Shown in pieces: positions 18,540 through 30,145 of a DNA stretch of 64,000 bases. Origin of the DNA: Picochlorum sp. 'celeri' (lineage: Eukaryota > Chlorophyta > Trebouxiophyceae); NCBI GenBank assembly GCA_010909725.1, contig JAACMV010000024.1:682001-746000 (forward strand), written 5' to 3'. Under the pieces are notes generated by a model that did not search any database, had not been told where the DNA came from, and worked only from the letters and a program-made list of their open reading frames with translations. The stretch's first letter is position 1. Every line of letters begins with the position of its first letter. Both the position numbers and the translations under genes were made by a program.

Positions 18540-21019
18540 TTACGCCAAGAACGTTTGATATTCACTGAGACGCTGGTATGCTTGCTGGGAAATCCTGTCA
18601 GGTATGGCTGCAGCAAAGGAGACGAGGATGTGCAGCAGATCCGGCTTTTCCAATTTCATCAATGCTTCTCCCCCTGCTAGCAGAATAGACTGAATCATTC
18701 CTACCACGGCAGGGTGGGATCCTTTCAGATGGTGAACACATGCTTGTACTCGATACCGATCCGAGGGAATAAAGCCTAGTTCCCAGAGATGCTCTAGCAC
18801 CTCATGATGGTTTCCAGATCTCCAATTCTTTATAATCTTGTAGATGATCTTCAACTGTTCAAACGCTTCTTTTTCTCTTCCAGAAAACTCATCTTTAGTG
18901 TATATTGCCTCCTCTGCAGCTTCTGCTCTGGAGCAGAGCTCCAAGACCGTGTCATCGCCAGCATATTCTGTGGATGTCATTTCAATCGCCTCTGCAATAC
19001 GGTGATTGAGGATCCGGAGAGCATGTGCAGGCCTCTCAGCAACCATGTATAGTTCTACCGCTTCCTCAAATTGTGCTGCAGAAGCGCATTCTTGTGCAAC
19101 AGATTGAAGAACCTCTAAACGGTGCTGCCTGTCTGGGAAAAATACGGCAAGAGCGCCCCCTTCGGAAACTGCACCGCCAGACCCAAGCAAAACACCATAA
19201 GCATGGCTCTCCGTCAATAATTCTTTCAGTAGTCTACCTTTCACTTCCAAACTTCCTCCCATCACCAGAGACGCGATTATGTAGTATTCCAAGGCGAGGG
19301 AAACGTCTTGGTGGATCAGTGAGTATGCATACTGATGGACACTTGATGCAGACACACTCGTCTCTAAGCCATCCAGCACGCGATGATACCACATGCAGAT
19401 TGCAAAATGAACTGAATCAATTCGAAACTCGTGGGTGGATTTGTTGGTTGCAAGATATTCAATTGCTTTGTCTGCTTGCAGACTCATCAACAAAACGGCT
19501 GCATACAAGAGTGGCTCTTGGCCTCCCTTTGAATAATGAGCAGCAGAGTACTGGTTGATTTGAGACTGGAAATCAGCCAATGTATACAACTCCAGTCGTG
19601 AGGATCCAATAGATCCTATTCTTTTTGATCCATCCACGCGTATGAGAGAGAGACGGAACCATGTATAATCCTCGATTGTGGGGAAGAAACTGTGGAAATC
19701 GCGGCTCAAACAGTCTGCACAGCGAGCACTGCCTGCTGCGAGAGCACAGACAGCAGCCATGTAACTCTGGCGAAGTTCCCCCTCCCCGTGAGACGAGGCA
19801 AGCAATTTTTCAGATTCTGCAAGAGCCGTTGCGGCCATTTCTCCAGTCAATGGCTTGCAACCTCCATCAATCCATTCCTCAATCCATTCCCCAGCTGAAC
19901 TTGAGTAGTCATGTTTCACCTTCAATGCGATAATATCTTTCGCTTCTTTGGTATATCCTGCTCGCAAACAGAAATAAATACGTGCCCATACTGTATCCAC
20001 ACCTCCTGGGCTATCGAAATCGAGAGGACCCCTATTCTTTTCCTTCACCCTCAGATATGCCTCCACCAACCGTGATTTATCAGGGTGACCTCCAAGAGTT
20101 GCCACAGTTCGATGATGTTGAACCACACTTTGCATATGGGCACAGAAATTATCTTCCAAATATGATTTCACTCCATCGATCATCAACATTTGCTTCTGAG
20201 AAACTGCAGAGGCAGGAATATCGGACACCCCGGCCAGCATTCTTTGACAAATAGTCCACAATCTCAAGAGAGTCGTTCCAGCACTATCCTTGCTACTCTG
20301 CGAACTGACCTTGCATGCATCGGTAAACATAGATACAGCATCAATTTTAGTACCATTTGCGATTGCAGCATTCAACGCCTTGACCACATCCGCATATTTT
20401 GCTGCTTTACCCCGAAGGACAAAGTTTGATGCATCTCTTTTGGACAAGGCCGGCACTGGAGCTCCAAATTGATCACCCGCATGAAACAGAGCCTTTTTCT
20501 GCTTTTGCCACGTTGAATCCAAATATGAATCAATGTGCTTCTCGAATGATGAAATAGCATTCTCATGTGCCATCTGAATGGCAGCAGCTGAAACTGACTG
20601 GTGCACCTGCTGCACATAACTGTCCACATCAGCCCCACGTTGCTGCTGGACATCTTCACTCACAGGCATTATCTGAAAGTTTTGTAACGCCAAAGTATAC
20701 TCTCGAGGGTTGAGGCCCTCTTGCGCCAGCAATCGGCTCGCATCAAGGTATTTTGCTGTGGGGTCTCCCTGGGCAACACGACTTCTCAGGTGCTCAGAGA
20801 ATTGCTCTATTTGATAAATATCTCGCTCCACCCGGGGGACATCAACATCCTATAGAGTATTAAATATCAGTCAACACGAGCAGATCCATAGAAAAAAAGC
20901 ATGAGAGCAGGAGAACATCATTCCGTTCCCGCAACGGATGGATGATTGACACGGACCTGTTTCACCAATTCTTCACTCCGAAGGAGCAAAGAATCCCAAT
21001 CACTTGATTTACCATTCAT
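18540..21019 (-). CDS. NUP93: Nucleoporin NUP93 (NIC96 family)
   Basis: NUP93 is an α-solenoid scaffold nucleoporin of the inner ring of the nuclear pore. Exon 1 (20957-21019, 21 codons) joins exon 2 (18540-20849) over a 107-nt intron (GTCCGT...TATAG), giving about 790 residues. The join restores the typical N-terminus: short helix SLLLRSEELVKQ then RVERDIYQIEQFSEHLRSRV, matching the NUP93 'hVERNLQEIQQAGERLRSRT' block. Further family features are LALQNFQIMPVSEDV, ARIYFCLRAGYTKEA and many helical repeats to the C-terminus. The length is close to the human 819. An apparent initiator at 20831 is a GTG inside exon 2, not the start. Confidence 0.9.
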
Positions 21020-21220
21020 AGTAACCTACTATCGCCAACACTGAATCGATAAAACGCAGAGAACTAAATAACCGACTATTTTTCTGTTGTCCCAGCGAAT
21101 ACGATTCCCATGGATACCGTTTGGTTGTCAAATGACACGTTATTGGGGTAAAATATTTGTTTTAATTGTAATGACCCGAGTGAGTAGGCAAATGCCTTTG
21201 GTTCGGATCCATCATGCATG

Positions 21221-21247
21221 GGCCTGCAGGCTGCAGGCCAATTGGCC
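21221..21247. repeat. Nested perfect palindromes between NUP93 and UFL1
   Basis: GGCCTGCA (21221-21228) and TGCAGGCC (21232-21239) flank a 3-nt loop. GGCCAATTGGCC (21236-21247) is a second perfect palindrome overlapping it. The element sits 85-110 nt past the UFL1 stop codon and about 200 nt upstream of NUP93. It could form a 3'-end hairpin in UFL1 RNA; function is unproven. The rest of 21020-21330 holds nothing recognisable. Confidence 0.55.
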
Positions 21248-21330
21248 AGCAACATTGCAATGTGTATCAGGGCTCAAGATATCCATGCCATGAATGAGAC
21301 AGATGTTATTTTACAATGGGGATAAAACGA

Positions 21331-23683
21331 TTAGGAAGATATTGGGTGCGATTTCGACAATGCGAGCGCTCTCACCTTGTCAGAGAGGGAGGAATCCACA
21401 CACGATTCTTCGCTTTTCAGTTCTTCAATCACCTGTTTGTGGAGGTCTTCGAGATGTGTTGCATCTTCCTCCTCCAAATATTCTTTCAATGACTGAATAG
21501 CCGGTGCTAATGATTTTCCAGGAAGGCTGACGCATGCTTTCATGTGAGTGAGAATAAGGAGTGGGACTGCTGCTGCCAAGAGGACTGGGCCTGCATCTGC
21601 TCCCTCTACTTGGGCAGACAGACTGTCTTTCTGCTGAGCTGCAAGGCTGGACTCGGTCTTTTTATCAAGCGGCTTTAATCTAATTCCGGATTCTTCTGCT
21701 GCCTCGAGAAGCTGCTTTTGGAAATCTTCCATCATAGTTTGATTGCTTTGCGTGGCACTGACAACATCTGAGAGTGCTTTTGAAAGGGCACTTGGGCATT
21801 GTTGAATGATGGCATTTCGTTCGGCCTGCTCCAAATGCCTCTTCACGGAATTCTTTGCACTTATTTCTTCCTCATCGTGCTGTGACATGTCAGCCGAGAG
21901 GAAATGGAGCAATGCATCACTGCATGCAGATCCTAGAGTCTTTATCAGATGGCGCTCAGCAGATGTTCTCTGCACCTCATCCGTCTCAAAGAGCACCTCA
22001 ACACCTTTGGAGAAGTTTTGAAGAGAATAAAATGTGCTCTGAAGAAGTGATGTCGCGTGTTCTTTCAGTTCACGGCGGCGAGAGGCTCCTGCTGTGAAAA
22101 TTTCATTTGCAGCCTTGTCATAGGCAGCTGAGACAACTGGAAGCATCTTGGCAGCCAGTGAAGATAGGAATTCCTCATGATCTTCCATATCTGGATACAT
22201 CCTACAAATTGATCCTATCACAAATGTTTTTGACTTGACGGCACTTGACGCCTCGTCCATCGTCTGCTGCTGCTGCTGTCGCTCAGCCCCTTTGGCCTTT
22301 TTCTTGCCCCGTCCTTTTCCCTTCTTCCCCTTGCCCATATCCCACGAGTCATCGTCCTCCTCAGTCTCCTCCACCGCACTCACCTTTTTGCCCTTTTTCT
22401 TTCCTGCCTTGGCAGATTTTCCAGATTCTGGTGGCACCTCCTTATTCACGGTGCTTGCAACATGTTCCTCTTTGGCACGTTTGGTTGCCTCTTGTCTCAA
22501 ATTCTCGGAGATGTCCTCAATCATGCTGTGAGATACAACAATAGTATCGCAGAATATATCTGTATGAGAGGAGATTCCAGATGAGGATGAATCTTTCTGC
22601 GCTTGTTGCAAGAGCCCACTCGCATCCTCTGCAGAGAAATCAATAGGTACGGCGTCCAACACATTGCAAAAGCCTTCCTCTTGAACGCGCTCCTCCACAT
22701 CCGGAATCAGTGAATGAACGAGCTGGGGAGATACATACACCGTATCAAGCAAAATTGTATCAGGGTCCATGCCTTTCATGTACGCATCGATTGTATCCGT
22801 AACACCATGCTTTTTGGCATATTCTTTGCTCACATAATGATTCTGAGAATAGAACGAACTCACAGCTTCCTGCTGCGCCTGCAAATGTGCATGAGGTATC
22901 CAGCTACCAGAAACAATCTTTCCTTTTAAACTCTCCGCAGCAATCACCTCGTCAACCAAACCAGGAAAGAATGCTGCAGGGCCTTCCACACCAAAATCCT
23001 GTTTCAATACACTCATCTGCACTGGTTGCAGTGCTCCACGGAGCGCTCCACGAATCTGACATCTGACTCGGGTTATATACGCATCCGTATATAGCACAAT
23101 ACCATCCATTTTACCGTGGATTATAGTCCCTAAAGCCTTTGTCACCTCGCTACTCAACATGTCCATTGACAGCCCATGAGACCTGGCAACATCACTCAAT
23201 GGCAGGACCCCAGCGGACTGCAATTTTTCTTCAATCTCGTTTGCAAGATCTTTAAAGTATGACAGTGAAAAAATTTCACCCTGTGCCAAGGTAATACGAG
23301 AAGAATGCTCTTTCGCCAGCCTCTCAGCAGCTGCTTGGCAGTGCCCCAAATCCATCCCAAGCAATGCTGGAACATCCACCAAGGCAAGCCTTCCACCATG
23401 TTCCTCCACAATATCACGCAGCTCGGTCACAAGCTTATCCTTAGTGACATACTCCCTTCCATTTGATGTATATAGCAACTCATTACCGATAAATCCCAGT
23501 TCCTTGAGTTTGATTATCAGTTCAACTGTGTTTCTCTCTGACAGTGAAATCTGCAAGCAAAGGAAACGCATCGATCATGGTCAACTGTGACATACTGCAT
23601 TACAACAAATTGACACATACCGATACTTTCTTCTGCTGAACAGCCTCCAGGCCACTCAGAAGATCGTCGAGTGAGAGATCCAT
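21331..23683 (-). CDS. UFL1: UFM1-protein ligase 1 (UFL1)
   Basis: UFL1 is the E3 ligase that attaches UFM1, acting at the ER on ribosomes and ER-phagy targets. Exon 1 (23621-23683, 21 codons, MDLSLDDLLSGLEAVQQKK) joins exon 2 (21331-23550) over a 70-nt intron, giving 760 residues. The join VS|ISLSERNTVELIIKL matches the family block 'RLSERNCIEIVNKL'. Winged-helix repeats follow (NGREYVTKDKLVTELRDIVE; HGGRLALVDVPALLGMDLGH; RVRCQIRGALRGALQPVQ). A Lys/Glu-rich linker (KKGKKVSAVEETEEDDD; KGKKGKGRGKKKAK) occupies the position seen in other UFL1 proteins. The presence of this gene implies a UFMylation pathway. Confidence 0.92.
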
Positions 23684-23925
23684 GACTGAAATTTAGAAAT
23701 ACCAATTACAGCACCCACATCAGCACATACGCCACTATCTGGCTAGAAATACATCAGATACATATACACTACCCTGCAGGGTGTCTAATACAGACATCTT
23801 GAATCATTGCTGATTCATTTTTGATTGAAAATTCGATTTAAGAAAAGCATCGTCATTCGAATTAGTTCGCGCATTCCTCAACAACGTGGTCATTCATAAA
23901 ATGATACATATAAATTAAGAATGGA

Positions 23926-24957
23926 ATGAAGACTCGGGGAAAGGGACAAGAGAATCTCTCAACGGCAGAGAGGGCTCTGCAGGAAAAGTTCAAGATAATC
24001 AAACAGAGAAGAGCTTTGCAAGTACGTTTCTCTGTTCCTCTACACGAAAGACACCGTTATGTGTCTCAAATATATTCACTCGATGCTGCTGTTTATGACG
24101 CAACGCATCATAGATATCTTGTTTTGCTGTAGATTGACAGAGAAAGGAGAGCCCAGGAACGTCGAGATGCTGACCGATTGGCCAATCCTTTAGACACAAT
24201 ACAAGATGCCGACGCCGCGCGGCAGGAGGCAATTAGAATTATACGAGCTCGTCGGTTGGCTGCAACACATCACGGCGGGGTGTCGAAACCAGATGGGCAG
24301 AGGGCTTTGAAAATAAAGACAAAGATCAAATTGACAGTTGGGGGACAGCAGCAGTCCACAGAAGGTTCCAAGGCTAAAGCCGCGTCTGTTCAACGCGAGC
24401 CAGTTTCACATGCTGGTGAAGAGAAGAAAAAAGTGGAGAGGAAGAAGCCACACATTGTCAAGAGGAAGCATCACGTACCATCACAAGAGCAGCAGCAAGA
24501 GCAGGAGCAGCAGCAGCCCCTGCCTCCAACCCCTACGTTATTCATCAGTAATCTACCAGACTATTATACATCAGACAACATATACGAGTATTTTACGATG
24601 GAGTATAATCTGCCGGTAACGGATGTTCGAATCTACGAAGGGCATTGTTCGGGACTGGTGACATTTCCCTCTTTCCAAGATGCTCAAGCACTCTTGGACT
24701 TTCAGCAGAGCCAACCACTCGTCTTGGAGGATAGAAACATCATCGTATCATGGGCAAATGCCGAAGACTTGCAGCAGCATTACGAGCTACCGGTGGATCC
24801 GAGAGCACGGAATCATAGAGCGGCGCATGTGGAAGAACGAGCGCAGCGTGTTGCCAGTCAGATGAGACAACATGACATTCACCAGCCAGAGATGGGTGAT
24901 GATGCTGACGACGAAGCTCCCTCTGGAAGACACGTCGTCTCATATGATGATTTATAA
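23926..24957 (+). CDS. RRM-domain RNA-binding protein
   Basis: Exon 1 (23926-24021) joins exon 2 (24133-24957) over a 111-nt intron (GTACGT...TGTAG), giving 306 residues. The N-terminus (TAERALQEKFKIIKQRRAL) and the following basic helices look like the coiled N-terminal part of NELF-E-like proteins, but NELF is not known from plants, so I do not name it. A Gln/Glu-rich linker precedes one RRM at about 185-255: RNP2 LFISNLPD, RNP1-like GHCSGLVTFPSF, and a final strand NIIVSWAN. The RRM aromatic positions are partly replaced. The C-terminus is charged. A role in mRNA processing or transcription is inferred from the RRM. Confidence 0.7.
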
Positions 24958-25018
24958 GCACTTTTTCTGTTTGTATAGTACATGATTAGAATTGAAAAGA
25001 GAATTACAGGACGAGGTA

Positions 25019-25378
25019 TTATCGATGGGATGTTCCAAACTGGTCAAAAAAACCCTTTTCAATCCCAACAGCAGCCCCCTTCTCTTCAGTACACGCCTTC
25101 TTCTGCATACACTGATCTTTCAGCGCTCTACCATATTCATACCTCCTCTTTCGAGCATTCTCCTCGTGCTCCTCATACAAGGAATCAATGCGCTGCCATG
25201 TTATACACCACTCCTCATCTTCTTCCTGCCTGGCTCTACTCGCATGGACTTCCTTCTGCCGTCTCTCGTATACTTGCCTCGCCAATCCATCCATATCAAT
25301 ACCAATCTGTCTTTGTTTTTCATTCAGTATCACATTCAATCTCTGAGGATCATGCGGCGGAATGATCTTTTTACCCAT
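25019..25378 (-). CDS. Short RIB43A-like flagellar microtubule protein
   Basis: RIB43A proteins are filamentous microtubule inner proteins of axonemal doublets. The 119-residue product from ATG 25378 begins MGKKIIPPHDPQRL and contains NEKQRQIGIDMDGLARQV then YERRQKEVHASRARQEEDEE. This matches the conserved RIB43A N-terminal block (…R.R.IGvD..aLd.QV.ERk…). The rest is charged helix (DSLYEEHEENARKRRYEYGR). Classical RIB43A is about 380 residues, so this copy covers only the N-terminal third; no continuation exon was found downstream. An ATG at 25420 would add 14 residues but reads through a plausible splice site. This is the only flagellar marker in the window. Confidence 0.65.
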   Translation of the reverse strand: MGKKIIPPHDPQRLNVILNEKQRQIGIDMDGLARQVYERRQKEVHASRARQEEDEEWCITWQRIDSLYEEHEENARKRRYEYGRALKDQCMQKKACTEEKGAAVGIEKGFFDQFGTSHR

Positions 25379-25792
25379 GACTGAGCACACAATACCTCGT
25401 ACGTGTGTGGCAACTGACACACGTCAAAACCCCCGTCTTGGAATCAGTATCAACCACACACTAGTACGTATCAAATTATACAATATCATCTGTGTACTGA
25501 TGTGTATTCCCTCGAGTAATTGAATTTCCCGAGGGTTTGATAAAATCGATGTATTGTGCTCCTTCCCATGCATATGCAGCATGAAGCAAATCACATGGAA
25601 ATGCATGTTGTCAAGCGAAGAGCACTCCTAATTTTTTATTGCAGACAATGTCATATATTTCAAATATATACCTGCTACTAATAGATAAACGTGTTTGAAT
25701 CGTTCCGTGTGCTATGTTGTCACCACAAGAGCACTCGCACGAAGCTGTGACGATACACATGAACTACCGGTAATCATGTTCTGAACAACATT
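25379..25792. other. Gene-free divergent region
   Basis: This stretch lies between the RIB43A-like gene (minus) and the next plus-strand gene. It includes a small hairpin (CCCTCG at 25509-25514 and CGAGGG at 25530-25535). I see no exon. Confidence 0.45.
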
Positions 25793-26242
25793 ATGTACTT
25801 TTATCAAGCTAGAATCTATTCTGGGCGGATTAGGGGTGGGCTCCGTACAGCGTGCGTCCAAGTTCCTCAACGCCCGAGACATAAGACAGAGCCTTGTTCA
25901 GCGTGCCTCTTCCGGCGACAGTACTCACATCGGATGGTCATGTCGCTCACTGCGGCAAAATGTACCCATGCAGTGTTGCGACGAGCAATGGCGTCGAGTC
26001 TTGTGGTACTTGTCTGCCTCAATAACCTCTTTTGTTTTGTTGTGGCAGCAGAACCCACCGATGCAGGAGCACAGGCGTCGTCCCAAGACCACGTGAGCAG
26101 TGTCGTTAGATCTAAAAAGGCTCACACCACACGTGACAAAGAGCTTGAGAAACGAGACATGGAGGAGCGAGAACGTCTCAAGAAGGAAAACCTTGAAAGA
26201 ACACAGTCTCTTGTTCGAGACATGTGGCAATCTCTGGAATGA
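25793..26242 (+). CDS. Hypothetical small secreted or lumenal protein
   Basis: This family is not recognised. The reading frame runs 149 residues from 25793, but internal ATGs at 25934, 25940 and 25988 (MASSLVVLVCLNN) are better starts. The segment MASSLVVLVCLNNLFCFVVA followed by AEPTDA is a convincing signal-peptide or lumen-targeting core with an Ala-x-Ala site. The mature part (about 60 residues) is a charged helix (HTTRDKELEKRDMEERERLK; ERTQSLVRDMWQSLE). The basic sequence before the hydrophobic core could make it a bipartite plastid-lumen signal. Its stop codon is 18 nt from that of convergent QCR10. Confidence 0.45.
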   Translation: MYFYQARIYSGRIRGGLRTACVQVPQRPRHKTEPCSACLFRRQYSHRMVMSLTAAKCTHAVLRRAMASSLVVLVCLNNLFCFVVAAEPTDAGAQASSQDHVSSVVRSKKAHTTRDKELEKRDMEERERLKKENLERTQSLVRDMWQSLE

Positions 26243-26260
26243 TACTATGTTACATGTACA

Positions 26261-26564
26261 CTACGATTCTTGATCATCTCCTTCAGTATTGTCAAACAGG
26301 CTTTTAATGTAATCAAAAGGCTGTGTCATCCATAGGGCTGTCACAGCTGCAGTGGTACCCCAAAAGACACCAGACTGGACGTTGTTTGGAGTGATGAATT
26401 TCTTCAGTGTGCTCTGCATACAAACAAATGGTTAATACTAATCGTATTGAATATGGTATATCATGGGTTCGAGGGACATCCAGGTGGGGTTCGAGAATGA
26501 ACGATTTACGGATTCCCTCGAGAATATAACACACACGTACAGGGATGATGCCTGTCTGAGTCAT
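26261..26564 (-). CDS. QCR10: Cytochrome bc1 complex small subunit QCR10 (UCRY type)
   Basis: This is a single-helix subunit of mitochondrial complex III. Exon 1 (26541-26564, MTQTGIIP) and exon 2 (26261-26413) join in phase 0 across a 127-nt intron (GTACGT...ATGCAG), giving 58 residues, the normal size. The exon-2 sequence VQSGVFWGTTAAVTALWMTQ then PFDYIKSLFD matches the plant 6.7-kDa subunit pattern 'WG.AAAAG.IWV.QPF.WIKK.F': one transmembrane helix followed by QPF-aromatic-IK. The gene lies just 3' of the convergent lumenal-protein gene, and its upstream region reaches back to H2B. I consider the identification solid despite its shortness. Confidence 0.85.
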
Positions 26565-26897
26565 TTTGTCACGCAGAAGGAATAAATAAATCGAATGTAA
26601 TGCAATATGAGGCAGATTCGCGTGTAGATTGGATAAGGGCCATCGTGGTCTTTGATGGTCATCTGCAGTCTGCAGACTACTGGACTGGCCAATCTACAGG
26701 TTGGCCCAAACAGCGTCAATATTACATGGATCTGCTTAGAAAGACGTGAATGATGTACATCCGTTGAATCGAGACGCATAGAATCATGGGCAAACACTCA
26801 ATGTTATGAGCATCGTGGGGTACCCCTCACTCACCAAGGTTGGCCAGGAGGAGCCTGAATACAATGTCAGTATACATTTCCAATGTAGGGATATGGT

Positions 26898-26913
26898 GGT
26901 GTTGAATAACACC
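26898..26913 (-). terminator. Histone mRNA 3' stem-loop of H2B
   Basis: On the minus strand this reads GGTGTTATTCAACACC: a 6-bp stem with a 4-nt loop, 46 nt after the H2B stop codon and followed by ACCA. GGAAA (26881-26877 on the minus strand) follows 16 nt later. The same 16 nt occur after H2A and H3. The geometry equals the SLBP-bound stem-loop of animal histone mRNA. The remainder of 26565-26959 holds GC-rich palindromic patches near 26650-26710 and no gene. Confidence 0.85.
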
Positions 26914-26959
26914 AGTTGATTGTTTTTTAAGAGTACTACTATGCTCATCAGCAATGCGC

Positions 26960-27380
26960 TTAGGCAGAGGTGAACTTGGTCACAGCCTTGGTTCCCTCAG
27001 ACACGGCATGCTTGGCAAGCTCTCCTGGGAGGACCAAGCGCACAGCGGTCTGGATTTCGCGGGATGTCAAGGTTGGCTTCTTGTTGACGCGAGACAACTG
27101 CATCAGATGTATATAATACATGTATATCAGAGGACTGTTGAGTTGAGAATGTCATTCATGTCAAACCTTCACCTACCTGAGCAGCCTGGGAGGCAATCTT
27201 CTCGAACTGGTCAGCAATGAAAGAGTTCAAGATGGCCATGGCCTTGGAAGAGATTCCAGTGTCTGGGTGCACCTGCTTGAGCACCTTGAAGATGTAGAGC
27301 TTGTAGCTCTCCACTGACTTCTTGGCCTTCTTTCCGTCCTTGACGGTCTTTCCTGGTTTCTTAGCAGATGTTGGAGCCAT
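26960..27380 (-). CDS. H2B: Histone H2B
   Basis: This is a core nucleosomal histone. Exon 1 (27177-27380, 68 codons) joins exon 2 (26960-27097, 45 codons plus stop) across a 79-nt intron (GTAGGT...ATGCAG). The 113-residue protein has a short Lys/Pro tail ([20 protein letters not shown]) and a full histone fold: [60 protein letters not shown], ending AVTKFTSA. It is the only intron-bearing histone here; the intron splits the fold after helix 2. It is divergently paired with H2A and carries the stem-loop at 26898-26913. Confidence 0.97.
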
Positions 27381-27702
27381 TGTAGTTGATATTTGTGATT
27401 CACTGAGTGATTACAAAATTATTTGTTATGCGTAGACGTGGTTGCGAGGTGCTCTCAAGTTTCCTAGTCCTAATGCCGAGAGCGGTCATGGAATGGAGGA
27501 ACGCGTCAGCGCCCGGGATGACCATAGACCCAGATATGTCAGATATCCGGTTGGACCCCACTCCCGGTCTCCGAGGCCTTGTTCGCATGCAATCGTCTCG
27601 AGGTCTGGTTACAAATTCGTTGCAACTCCCGGCCGTTGGATACTATAAAAATAATCTCAACCACTTGTGTTTGAACCTATCAACTACTCACAACGTAACA
27701 TC
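27381..27702. promoter_or_regulatory. Bidirectional H2B/H2A promoter
   Basis: The 322-nt divergent region contains a TATA box (TATAAAAA at 27644-27651) about 55-60 nt before the H2A start codon, at the spacing seen for H3 and H4. Positions 27523-27550 carry a diverged copy of the motif found twice in the H3/H4 promoter (CATAGACCCAGATA...TATCCGG). A 19-nt segment at 27567-27585 (GTCTCCGAGGCC...) recurs with one deletion after the H4 stop codon. No clear TATA box was found on the H2B side. Confidence 0.65.
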
Positions 27703-28077
27703 ATGTCTGGACGTGGAAAAGGAAAGTCTTCTGGCAAGAAGTCTATGACCAAGTCAGCCAAGGCTGGGCTTCAGTTCCCAGTTGGTCGTGTGGCCAGATA
27801 CCTCAAGAAGGGACGCTATGCTGAGAGAATTGGAGCTGGTGCCCCAGTGTACCTTGCTGCCGTCCTCGAGTACTTGGCTGCTGAGGTTCTCGAGCTTGCA
27901 GGTAACGCTGCTCGTGACAACAAGAAGACCAGAATTGTGCCAAGGCACATTCAGCTTGCTGTCAGAAACGATGAGGAGTTGAGCAAGCTCTTGGCTGGTG
28001 TCACCATTGCCGAGGGAGGTGTGTTGCCAAACATCCACGCTGTTCTTCTCCCAAAGAAGAGTGGAAAGAAGGAGTAA
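27703..28077 (+). CDS. H2A: Histone H2A
   Basis: This is a core nucleosomal histone of 124 residues. The start at 27703 gives the canonical N-terminus [20 protein letters not shown]; an upstream in-frame ATG at 27667 lies in the 5' leader. Family blocks are intact: [77 protein letters not shown]. The acidic-patch residues are present. The C-terminus lacks an SQEF/SQEY phosphorylation motif, so this is a canonical H2A, not H2A.X or H2A.Z. No intron. Confidence 0.97.
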   Translation: MSGRGKGKSSGKKSMTKSAKAGLQFPVGRVARYLKKGRYAERIGAGAPVYLAAVLEYLAAEVLELAGNAARDNKKTRIVPRHIQLAVRNDEELSKLLAGVTIAEGGVLPNIHAVLLPKKSGKKE

Positions 28078-28121
28078 ATCCTGCTGCTGCTTGCATACAA
28101 CAACAATTCAAACAATCAACT

Positions 28122-28137
28122 GGTGTTATTCAACACC
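28122..28137 (+). terminator. Histone mRNA 3' stem-loop of H2A
   Basis: GGTGTTATTCAACACC lies 44 nt after the H2A stop codon, preceded by ACT and followed by ACCA. GGAAA begins 17 nt after the stem. It is identical to the H2B and H3 elements. A GAAT tetranucleotide repeat lies further on at about 28183-28200. Confidence 0.87.
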
Positions 28138-28379
28138 ACCATGCATTATTTTTGGAAACTTGTGTGCTTTTTCACACATAGTTGAATGAATGAATGAATG
28201 ACTCACTCCACATGATATCAGAAATTCTGATTCAGAAACCTTGTTGTAAAATATTCAAATGTACATGAAGTGTATGTATGGTATGTTTTCCTTACTTTTG
28301 CGGTGTTGCTCCAAGTGAGCATACACAGTATTGCAGAGATCATCCCTAATAGATGACAATATTTCCATCACGATATGGT

Positions 28380-28395
28380 GGTGTTGAATAACACC
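28380..28395 (-). terminator. Histone mRNA 3' stem-loop of H3
   Basis: The minus strand reads GGTGTTATTCAACACC, 100 nt after the H3 stop codon, followed by ACCA and, 13 nt beyond the stem, GGAAA (28366-28362). The H3 and H2A elements face each other in the intergenic region between these convergent genes. Confidence 0.86.
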
Positions 28396-28495
28396 AGTAT
28401 GAATATAATTTGTCAAAAGTCAGTAATCTCTCGCTGGCATGACCAGCAGCAGACTGTCAATCTCCACCTCCAGAAGAAGAAAAGAAGAGAGAAGC

Positions 28496-29562
<1,067 letters not shown>

Positions 29563-29620
29563 ACGTCTCCGAGGCTTGTTCGTGCGAGTGCATTCTGCTC
29601 GACTCGATATTTCAAAAACT

Positions 29621-29637
29621 GGTGTTTATTCAACACC
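29621..29637 (+). terminator. Histone mRNA 3' stem-loop of H4 (5-nt loop variant)
   Basis: GGTGTTTATTCAACACC lies 58 nt after the H4 stop codon. It keeps the 6-bp stem and the ACCA flank but has one extra T, making a 5-nt loop. GGAAA starts 15 nt after the stem (29652-29656). Confidence 0.8.
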
Positions 29638-29767
29638 ACCATTTGATTCTGGGAAATTTGTCCCCTCGGAAAATACCTTTCATATTTGGCATGGCATGCC
29701 CATGTTTGTACGCTTTGATGGATACGCTGACCAGAATTCTTGGACAGGCCAGGTGTCCAAGGAGCAA

Positions 29768-30145
29768 CTAGTGCTTTGCACAATCTTCTTCCTGCTGCTG
29801 CTGCTGCCCACTTGTCCGAACACAGTCTGGAGCAGGAGCTGTCCTAGGCAAATGGTTCCGATCGTACAAGAGGGAATTCGCGACATATTCATCATCCTCG
29901 TGATTCTTCCTGTCGGCATATTCACTCCACCAGCTGCACCAGGCATAGTTCCACGTGTCACTGACAGTGTCGGTGAGAACAACTCAAACGCCCTGATGTG
30001 TCACATACCGTTTCAGCGACTCCTCATACGCCTTCTTTTTATCTTCTACATTTCCATAAATTGCTTTAAGAGCCTCTTGGCTGAGAGACTCGTCATGCTT
30101 GCTCCCTTGTTCTGAATCTTTGGACGGGCACGGAATTGGAGTCAT
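29768..30145 (-). CDS. Hypothetical small soluble protein, two exons
   Basis: The family is not recognised. Exon 1 (30009-30145) joins exon 2 (29768-29933) in phase 2 over a 75-nt intron (GTATGT...GGTGCAG), giving exactly 100 residues. The protein is charged and helical (SLSQEALKAIYGNVEDKKKA; YEESLKRWWSEYADRKNHED), then EYVANSLLYDRNHLPRTAPA and a short Gln run. The WW-S-E-Y core at the splice junction looks like a conserved motif. There is no signal peptide or membrane helix. It is convergent with H4. A translated-database search would decide whether it is conserved. Confidence 0.5.

Noticed and set aside
18540..20831. NUP93 start at 20831
   Set aside because: The codon is GTG and lies inside exon 2; the upstream exon at 20957-21019 supplies the family N-terminus.
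21060..21372. Extra 3' exon of UFL1 after a GTGAGA donor-like site at 21372
   Set aside because: The reading frame continues naturally to a stop at 21331 with a plausible C-terminus, and no acceptor exon was found.
26440..26500. GGGTTCGAGGG strings as tRNA T-loops
   Set aside because: They lie in the QCR10 intron, lack acceptor and anticodon stems, and no tRNA fold forms. No tRNA was seen anywhere in the window.
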